Shown: piece by piece, positions 6,214 to 11,516 of the stretch | How the letters are laid out: each line of letters begins with the position of its first letter | How positions within the stretch are numbered: the first letter of the stretch is position 1 | From: Candidatus Segatella caccae | Lineage (GTDB): Bacteria; Bacteroidota; Bacteroidia; Bacteroidales; Bacteroidaceae | Direction of reading: 5' to 3' | Assembly: GCA_900556395.1 (NCBI GenBank) | Contig: USOQ01000073.1 | Location: forward strand, 1 to 11,516 | DNA length: 11,516 bases | Program-made: the position numbers and the translations under genes | The notes under the pieces: model-generated | What the model was told of the DNA's origin: nothing | What the model saw: the letters and a program-made list of their open reading frames with translations, nothing else | Databases searched by the model: none

Positions 6214-8313
6214 TTACAGTTTGTCGAATGGCTGTCGATATTGGCAACCTTCCTTCCAGTTACTGCATCCATAGGCTGTTTTGCCCTTGATGATGGTGCC
6301 TTTTCCGCACAGCGGACAGGGCTTGCCCACCATGGGGTCTTCGGCAGTCTGCGTGTTGGTAGCATTAGGAGCTGCAGCAGTTTTCTTGGTTGTCGACTTC
6401 TTAGCTGCAGGCTTTTTCTTAAGGTCTTCATCGGTGGTGATGGTGACGTGTCGCGCGCTATTGTCCGACAGCACGTCTTTCACGATCTGATTGATTTGCT
6501 CTTTCAGTCCGTTGATGAAGTCGGCAGGGTCGTAAGTCTTGTGCTCGATGTCGCGCAACTTCTTCTCCCAGATACCCGTCAGCTCGCAGCTTTTGAGTAG
6601 TTCCTCGTTGATGGTGTCGATAAGCTCAATGCCTGTAGGTGTGGCAACCAGGTTCTTGCGTTGGCGACGGATGTAATGGCGCTTGAAGAGTGTCTCGATG
6701 ATGCCTGCACGCGATGATGGACGGCCTATGCCGTTCTCCTTCAGGGCTGCACGCAGTTCTTCGTCTTCCACAAACTTACCTGCTGTTTCCATCGCTCTCA
6801 GCAATGAGGCCTCCGTATAGTACTTGGGAGGTGTAGTCCACTTCTCGGTGAGTGTCGGTTTGTGTTCACCACTCTCTCCCTTGACGAATGTAGGCAACGT
6901 GCGTTCTTCTACATTCTCCTTCTTGCTATTGTTGTCGCCACTTTCCTCTTCTTCGTTGGCTTTGTTGTTGTCTTTGGCATAGACGTCTCTCCAACCTGGT
7001 TCGAGAATCTCCTTACCACTCACCTTAAATTCTATCTTCTGCTGTTGCTGGTCGGCATCTTCGCCGATAACTTCGCCCATGACAGTAGTGGTAGAGAACT
7101 TGCAGTCGGGATAAAAAACGCTGATGAAGCGCTTGGCAATGAGGTCGTATACATTGGCCTCCAGGTCGGTAAGACCAGTAGGAGGCACTCCTGTGGGGAT
7201 GATGGCATGGTGATCGGTCACCTTGCTGTTGTCGAATACCTTCTTGCTCTTGGGCAGTTTCTTGCCTGTGGCAGCAAGCTGCTGTATGATGGGTAGGTAT
7301 TTCTGTTGACTATTAATCTTGGCTTGGCTCACACCATTGAGTATCTGTGGACATTTGGGGTAGATGTCGTCGGTGAGAAACTGGGTGTCTACACGAGGGT
7401 AGGTTGTCAGCTTCTTCTCGTAGAGACTCTGTATGAGTTTGAGGGTCATGTCGGCAGAATAGCTAAACTTCTTGTTGCAGTCTACCTGTAGCGAGGTGAG
7501 GTCGTAGAGGTGAGGTGGAGCTTCGGTACCTTTTTTCTTGGTGACGCTCGTTACGGTGAAGGGCTTTCCTGCTATGGTGCTGAAGGCTTTCTCGCCTTCC
7601 TCTTTGCTTGTAAACTTACCACTGGTGGCAGTAAACTGTGTGTCGCGGTAGATGGTGGCGAGCACCCAGTAAGGTTCTGGCTCGAAGTTGTCAATCTCCT
7701 TCTGTCGGTTTACGATGAGTGCGAGGGTAGGGGTCTGCACGCGTCCGATGCTGAGAACCTGTCGGTTCTGTCCGTATTTCAGCGTGTAGAGACGTGTGGC
7801 GTTCATACCGAGAATCCAGTCACCGATGGCTCTTGAGAGTCCTGCAAGATAGAGAGGTTGGTATTCGTTCTGGTCTTTCAGTTCCTGAAATCCTTGTCGG
7901 ATAGCTTCATCGGTCATTGACGAGATCCATAGTCTCTTTACAGGGCATTTGGCCTGTGCCTTCTGCATCACCCATCTCTGGATGAGCTCACCTTCCTGGC
8001 CGGCGTCACCACAGTTGATGATGCTATCAGCCTTCTGCATGAGGCGTTCTATGGTACCAAACTGTCGCTTGATGCCTTCGTCATTGATGAGCTTGATGCC
8101 GAATCGTTGTGGAATCATGGGTAGAGCGGCAAGGCTCCATCTCTTCCACATGGGGGTATAGTCGTCTGGTTCCTTCAGCTCACACAGGTGGCCAAAGGTC
8201 CAAGTCACTTGGTATCCGTTACCTTCCATATATCCGTCGTGCGCCGTTGTAGCTCCTATGATACGGGCTATATCCTTGGCAACGCTGGGTTTCTCTGCTA
8301 TACAAACTATCAT
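6214..8313 (-). CDS. topB: DNA topoisomerase III (type IA)
   Basis: A 699-residue type IA topoisomerase, which passes single strands through a transient break to relax or decatenate DNA. The N-terminal TOPRIM domain starts MIVCIAEKPS, with the catalytic Glu at residue 7 and GDAGQEGEL at 102-110 as the acidic metal site. LSIGRVQTPTLALIV (187-201) is typical of the family. The active-site tyrosine is in LTTYPRVDT (Y305). A second conserved block, GIGRPSSRAGIIETL, is also clear. The C-terminus has a Lys/Ala-rich linker and one four-cysteine zinc ribbon (CPLCG ... CSNWKEGC). A longer frame reaches ATG 8478, but its extra 55 residues are low-complexity and run through the promoter box, so the start at 8313 is chosen. 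It heads a four-gene minus-strand block. The family is certain; topB versus a related accessory type IA enzyme is slightly less so. Confidence 0.95.
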   Translation of the reverse strand: MIVCIAEKPSVAKDIARIIGATTAHDGYMEGNGYQVTWTFGHLCELKEPDDYTPMWKRWSLAALPMIPQRFGIKLINDEGIKRQFGTIERLMQKADSIINCGDAGQEGELIQRWVMQKAQAKCPVKRLWISSMTDEAIRQGFQELKDQNEYQPLYLAGLSRAIGDWILGMNATRLYTLKYGQNRQVLSIGRVQTPTLALIVNRQKEIDNFEPEPYWVLATIYRDTQFTATSGKFTSKEEGEKAFSTIAGKPFTVTSVTKKKGTEAPPHLYDLTSLQVDCNKKFSYSADMTLKLIQSLYEKKLTTYPRVDTQFLTDDIYPKCPQILNGVSQAKINSQQKYLPIIQQLAATGKKLPKSKKVFDNSKVTDHHAIIPTGVPPTGLTDLEANVYDLIAKRFISVFYPDCKFSTTTVMGEVIGEDADQQQQKIEFKVSGKEILEPGWRDVYAKDNNKANEEEESGDNNSKKENVEERTLPTFVKGESGEHKPTLTEKWTTPPKYYTEASLLRAMETAGKFVEDEELRAALKENGIGRPSSRAGIIETLFKRHYIRRQRKNLVATPTGIELIDTINEELLKSCELTGIWEKKLRDIEHKTYDPADFINGLKEQINQIVKDVLSDNSARHVTITTDEDLKKKPAAKKSTTKKTAAAPNATNTQTAEDPMVGKPCPLCGKGTIIKGKTAYGCSNWKEGCQYRQPFDKL

Positions 8314-8347
8314 ATATTTCTGTTCTGTCTTTTTCTGCTTATTTGTG

Positions 8348-8355
8348 CAAAGGTA
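8348..8355 (-). promoter_or_regulatory. Bacteroidota -7 promoter box (TACCTTTG) of the topB unit
   Basis: On the minus strand TACCTTTG matches TAnnTTTG exactly, followed by CACAAATAAG. It lies 34 bases upstream of the chosen topB ATG, giving a short leader of about 25-30 nucleotides. No clear -33 TTTG is visible. It supports the start at 8313 and probably drives topB, the lipoprotein gene, the methyltransferase gene and folA together. Confidence 0.72.
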
Positions 8356-8442
8356 CAATAAAATAATGAGAATGTCGCCATCCGTCTTTTTTTTCTTGAT
8401 GTGTGGGATGAAAAAAATGGCCTTAAAAATGAACATAGGTTC

Positions 8443-8508
8443 GATGGCCAACGCAAGTACTTTCATCGGCCATCGCAAGTACTTTCAACAGCCAACGCAA
8501 GTACTTGC
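8443..8508. repeat. Three tandem 22-base repeats
   Basis: Units at 8443-8464, 8465-8486 and 8487-8508 share the core GCCAACGCAAGTACTT (the second has GCCATCGCAAGTACTT). They differ mainly in the first few bases of each unit. Each contains the 8-base palindrome AAGTACTT, so identical palindromes recur every 22 bases, close to two helical turns. The array lies about 90 bases upstream of the topB -7 box. Confidence 0.85.
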
Positions 8509-8515
8509 GTTTTTT
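8495..8515. promoter_or_regulatory. Perfect 16-base palindrome with T run at the repeat array end
   Basis: ACGCAAGTACTTGCGT (8495-8510) equals its own reverse complement. On the plus strand it is followed by T residues (run 8510-8515), and so resembles a short intrinsic terminator, but no plus-strand gene lies upstream. An operator for a dimeric DNA-binding protein is an equally possible reading. The palindrome is certain and the function is unknown. Confidence 0.5.
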
Positions 8516-8573
8516 GAGGCAGTTTGGGTTACTTTTTTGAGATTATGGAGCCTCTTCTTTTTGAAAACATAAA

Positions 8574-8627
8574 AAGCCCTGTAAGACTTAGGTACAGCGA
8601 ATGTTGGTACCTTGTCTTACAGGGCTT
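8574..8627 (-). terminator. Intrinsic terminator after carB
   Basis: Arms 8574-8595 and 8607-8627 pair over about 20 bases (AAGCCCTGTAAGAC with GTCTTACAGGGCTT, then GGTAC with GTACC, with a small mismatch or bulge between), around an 11-base loop. Read on the minus strand the hairpin is followed by TTTTTATG (T run at 8571-8575). It lies about 55 bases after the carB stop. The stem is unusually long. Confidence 0.88.
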
Positions 8628-8682
8628 GTCTTATGTGGTGAATTTCGGAGTTGGCGAACCAAGGCCCGCCGACAGCGAAGGA

Positions 8683-11516
8683 TTATTCATACTCCTGCCA
8701 GCTCTTGATCTGCAAGTCATCCTGAGAGAGTGTGCAGAAAGCCTCGATGAAGGCAGATGCCAGGCGAGCATTGGTCATCAATGGGATGTTGTGGTCGATG
8801 GCGCCACGACGGATTCTGTAACCATTAGTCAACTCGCGCTTGGTATGATTCTTAGGAATGTTGACGATGAGGTCGAACTTGTGGTCGGCAATCATCTCCA
8901 TCACGTTAGGCACATTCTTGTTGTCCTCGTCTGGCCAACCCACGGCAGTAGCCTTGATGTTGTTCTCGTTGAGGAACTTCGCTGTACCAGCAGTAGCGTA
9001 GATGGTGTAACCATTCTTCACCAGCGCCTGGGCAGCGTCGAGCAGAGAAGCCTTCTCCTTGGTACCACCGCTTGAAAGCATGATGCCCTTATCCTTTGAA
9101 GGAATCTTGTAACCAGTAGCTATCAATGAGTTGAGCAATGCCTCCTCGAAGGTGTCACCCATACAACCTACCTCACCGGTAGAACTCATATCTACACCCA
9201 ATACAGGGTCGGCATTCTGCAAACGAGCGAATGAGAACTGTGAAGCCTTCACACCCATGCGATCGATATCGAAGGCCGACTTGTCTGGCTTCTGGTATGG
9301 AGCGTCGAGCATGATGCGGGTAGCAGTCTCGATGAAGTTGCGCTTCAATACCTTGCTCACGAATGGGAATGAGCGGGATGCACGGAGGTTACATTCGATA
9401 ACCTTCACATCGCGACCCTTAGCCAGATATTGAATATTGAAAGGACCAGAGATGTTGAGCTCCTTGGCGATGGCACGTGAAATCTTCTTGATCTGACGGG
9501 CTGTAGCAAATGAAATCTGCTGTGCAGGGAAGGTCATGGTAGCGTCGCCGGAGTGAACACCTGCATACTCTACGTGCTCTGAAATACCATACTCAACAAC
9601 CTCACCATTTTGGGCAACACCGTCGAACTCAATCTCGTTGGTCTCTGTCATGAACTGAGAGATAACCACTGGGTACTCCTTGGAAACCTCAGACGCTGCC
9701 TCCAGGAAGCGACGCAACTCATCGTCGTTGTGGCAAACGTTCATGGCTGCACCGGAAAGAACGTAGGATGGACGAACGAGAACAGGATAGCCTACCTCGT
9801 CGATGAACTTCTGAACATCCTCCATCGAGGTGAGGGCGCTCCACTTAGGCTGGTCGATGCCCAGCTTGTCGAGCATGGCAGAGAACTTACCGCGGTTCTC
9901 GGCACGGTCGATGTTGACAGGAGATGTACCTAAGATTGGCACAGACTGACGATGAAGCTTCATTGCCAAGTTGTTAGGAATCTGACCACCCACAGAAACA
10001 ATCACACCACGTGGTGACTCCAGGTCGATGACATCGAGTACACGCTCGAATGAAAGCTCATCGAAGTAGAGACGGTCGCACATATCGTAGTCGGTAGATA
10101 CGGTCTCTGGGTTGTAGTTGATCATGATTGACTTGTAACCCAACTTGCGGGCAGTGTTGATGGCGTTTACTGAACACCAGTCGAACTCTACAGAAGAACC
10201 GATACGGTAAGCACCCGAACCGAGAACGATGACAGACTTCTCGTTCTTGTAGTAGTTGATGTCGTAACCCTCTACGGCGTAAGTCATGTAGAGATAGTTG
10301 GTGAGGTCAGGATGCTCGCTTGCCACGGTAGGGATGCGCTTCACGGCAGGAAGAATGTTCAACTTCTTGCGCTGAGCACGAACAGCGAGAACCTCCTTCT
10401 CCATGTTGGTGTTCTGAGTCTTCAATACGAAGCGACCAATCTGGAAGTCAGAGAAACCTAATACCTTAGCCTCGCGCAATACCTCGGCAGGAATCTCCTC
10501 CAATGTGTTGTATGTAGAAAGCTTGTGCTTGTAGTCTACGATATTTTTCATGCGCTCGATGAACCAAGGGTCAATCTTGGTCAACTCCTCGATGCGCTCA
10601 ATGGTGTAGCCTTCCTCCAAAGCCTGGGCGATGGCGAAGATACGGAGGTCGGTAGGGTTGGAAAGCTCCTCATCCAGGTTGTCGAACTTGGTGTGGTCGT
10701 TGCCCACGAAACCGTGCATTCCCTGACCAATCATACGGAGACCCTTCTGAAGCATCTCCTCGAAAGAGCGGCCGATAGACATGATTTCGCCTACAGACTT
10801 CATGGAAGAACCGATCTTGCGGCTTACACCGGCAAACTTGGTAAGGTCCCAACGAGGAATCTTGCAGATCATATAGTCGAGTGATGGAGCCACATAAGCT
10901 GAGTTAGGAGTACCCATCTCGCCAATCTGGTCGAGTGTATAACCGAGGGCAATCTTAGCTGCAACGAAGGCGAGAGGATAACCTGTAGCCTTGGAAGCAA
11001 GAGCAGAAGAACGGCTCAAACGAGCGTTAATCTCGATGATACGGTAGTCGTTGGTCTCAGCATTGAAAGCATACTGGATGTTGCACTCACCAACGATGTT
11101 GAGGTGACGCACACACTTCACGGCGATGTCCTGCAACATCTTCACCTGCTCGTCGGTAAGAGAACAGGTAGGAGCCACAACGATAGACTCACCCGTATGG
11201 ATGCCCAGTGGGTCGAAATTTTCCATAGAGGCAACGGTGAAGCAACGGTCGTTGGCATCACGGATGCACTCAAACTCAATCTCCTTCCATCCCTTCAGGC
11301 TCTCCTCAACGAGCACCTGAGGTGCGAAAGTGAAGGCAGACTCAGCAATCTCCTTGAACTCTTCCTCTGTCTTGCAGACACCAGAGCCAAGACCGCCCAA
11401 AGCGTATGCTGAACGAATCATGATAGGATAGCCGATGTTGCGAGCTGCGGCTACAGCCTCGTCCATGTTCTCGCAAGCGTGGCTTACTGGAACCTTGAGG
11501 TCAACCTTGTTGAGCT
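8683..11516 (-). CDS. carB: Carbamoyl-phosphate synthase large subunit, 5' end missing
   Basis: CarB makes carbamoyl phosphate from bicarbonate, two ATP and ammonia delivered by CarA, feeding pyrimidine and arginine synthesis. About 943 residues are visible; the frame is open to the window edge and roughly 135 N-terminal residues are missing. The rest of the first ATP-grasp half is present (GGLGSGVCKTEEEF, MENFDPLGIHTGESIVVAP, INARLSRSSALASKATGYPL), then the middle oligomerization region, the second ATP-grasp half (NPETVSTDYD, RPSYVLSGAAMNV, EYAGVHSGDATM, ECNLRASRSFPFVSK) and a C-terminal MGS-like allosteric domain of about 135 residues containing YATAGTAKFL. Several blocks, for example LGSGAYRIGSSVEFDWC, resemble the eukaryotic CAD/CPS1 type more than E. 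coli CarB (LGGGPNRIGQGIEFDYC). carA probably lies upstream, beyond base 11516. A strong hairpin ends transcription. Confidence 0.97.
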   Translation of the reverse strand, partial: LNKVDLKVPVSHACENMDEAVAAARNIGYPIMIRSAYALGGLGSGVCKTEEEFKEIAESAFTFAPQVLVEESLKGWKEIEFECIRDANDRCFTVASMENFDPLGIHTGESIVVAPTCSLTDEQVKMLQDIAVKCVRHLNIVGECNIQYAFNAETNDYRIIEINARLSRSSALASKATGYPLAFVAAKIALGYTLDQIGEMGTPNSAYVAPSLDYMICKIPRWDLTKFAGVSRKIGSSMKSVGEIMSIGRSFEEMLQKGLRMIGQGMHGFVGNDHTKFDNLDEELSNPTDLRIFAIAQALEEGYTIERIEELTKIDPWFIERMKNIVDYKHKLSTYNTLEEIPAEVLREAKVLGFSDFQIGRFVLKTQNTNMEKEVLAVRAQRKKLNILPAVKRIPTVASEHPDLTNYLYMTYAVEGYDINYYKNEKSVIVLGSGAYRIGSSVEFDWCSVNAINTARKLGYKSIMINYNPETVSTDYDMCDRLYFDELSFERVLDVIDLESPRGVIVSVGGQIPNNLAMKLHRQSVPILGTSPVNIDRAENRGKFSAMLDKLGIDQPKWSALTSMEDVQKFIDEVGYPVLVRPSYVLSGAAMNVCHNDDELRRFLEAASEVSKEYPVVISQFMTETNEIEFDGVAQNGEVVEYGISEHVEYAGVHSGDATMTFPAQQISFATARQIKKISRAIAKELNISGPFNIQYLAKGRDVKVIECNLRASRSFPFVSKVLKRNFIETATRIMLDAPYQKPDKSAFDIDRMGVKASQFSFARLQNADPVLGVDMSSTGEVGCMGDTFEEALLNSLIATGYKIPSKDKGIMLSSGGTKEKASLLDAAQALVKNGYTIYATAGTAKFLNENNIKATAVGWPDEDNKNVPNVMEMIADHKFDLIVNIPKNHTKRELTNGYRIRRGAIDHNIPLMTNARLASAFIEAFCTLSQDDLQIKSWQEYE

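Larger units (their letters stand above)
8314..8682. other. Intergenic region between carB and topB
   Basis: This 369-base stretch has no credible gene. Going leftwards from carB it contains the carB terminator hairpin, an A/T-rich spacer, three 22-base repeats, a further A/T-rich stretch and the topB promoter box. Open frames that cross it in either direction are short, low-complexity or antisense. Confidence 0.85.

Noticed and set aside
8314..8478. N-terminal extension of topB to an ATG at 8478
   Set aside because: The 55 extra residues are unrelated to the TOPRIM domain, include Lys- and Leu-rich low-complexity sequence, and would place the TAnnTTTG promoter box and part of the repeat array inside the gene.
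8443..8508. CRISPR array
   Set aside because: The units are directly adjacent with no unique spacers, only three copies exist and no cas gene is present.
8495..8515. Intrinsic terminator for a plus-strand transcript
   Set aside because: The hairpin and T run fit in form, but there is no plus-strand gene between 1498 and 8495 to terminate, so I list it as a palindrome of unknown role.
1..11516. Mobile element, prophage or defence system
   Set aside because: No transposase, integrase, phage or restriction gene is seen, and no terminal inverted repeats. The topoisomerase III lies among chromosomal housekeeping genes, so it is not taken as a sign of a conjugative element.

Overview
The window looks like a chromosomal segment of a Bacteroidota bacterium, most likely Prevotella/Segatella. 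Three things point there: two upstream regions carry the Bacteroidota sigma-factor -7 motif TAnnTTTG, start codons lack clear Shine-Dalgarno sequences, and the protein types fit (TPR/PD40/OmpA lipoprotein, carB resembling the eukaryotic CAD/CPS1 type, Bacteroidota-style DHFR). The genus is inference; no rRNA or tRNA is present to settle it.

Layout. Plus strand, 1-1497: the 3' part of enolase (eno), an intrinsic terminator, then a ZIP-family metal transporter. Minus strand, 1466-1813: a short ORF that appears to be an azlC-azlD branched-chain amino-acid exporter pair collapsed by deletion into one 115-residue remnant. It keeps its own promoter and overlaps the transporter gene tail to tail. 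Minus strand, 8313 down to 2027: a compact block read in the order topB (DNA topoisomerase III), a PorE-like OmpA-family lipoprotein, an RsmF-like rRNA m5C methyltransferase, and folA (dihydrofolate reductase). Gaps are 54 and 21 bases and the last two genes overlap, so they are probably one transcription unit driven from the TAnnTTTG box at 8348-8355. Minus strand, 11516 down to 8683: carB, truncated at its 5' end by the window edge and closed by a strong hairpin terminator.

The only stretch over 300 bases without a gene is 8314-8682. It holds the carB terminator, three tandem 22-base repeats ending in a perfect 16-base palindrome, and the topB promoter.

Most of the window is conserved housekeeping: glycolysis, pyrimidine/arginine precursor synthesis, folate metabolism, rRNA modification and DNA topology. 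I did not find a convincing undescribed multi-gene system. The points most worth a second look are the azlC-azlD deletion fusion, the phased palindromic repeats upstream of topB, the altered metal-site residues of the ZIP protein, and the PorE-like lipoprotein lying in a housekeeping operon.
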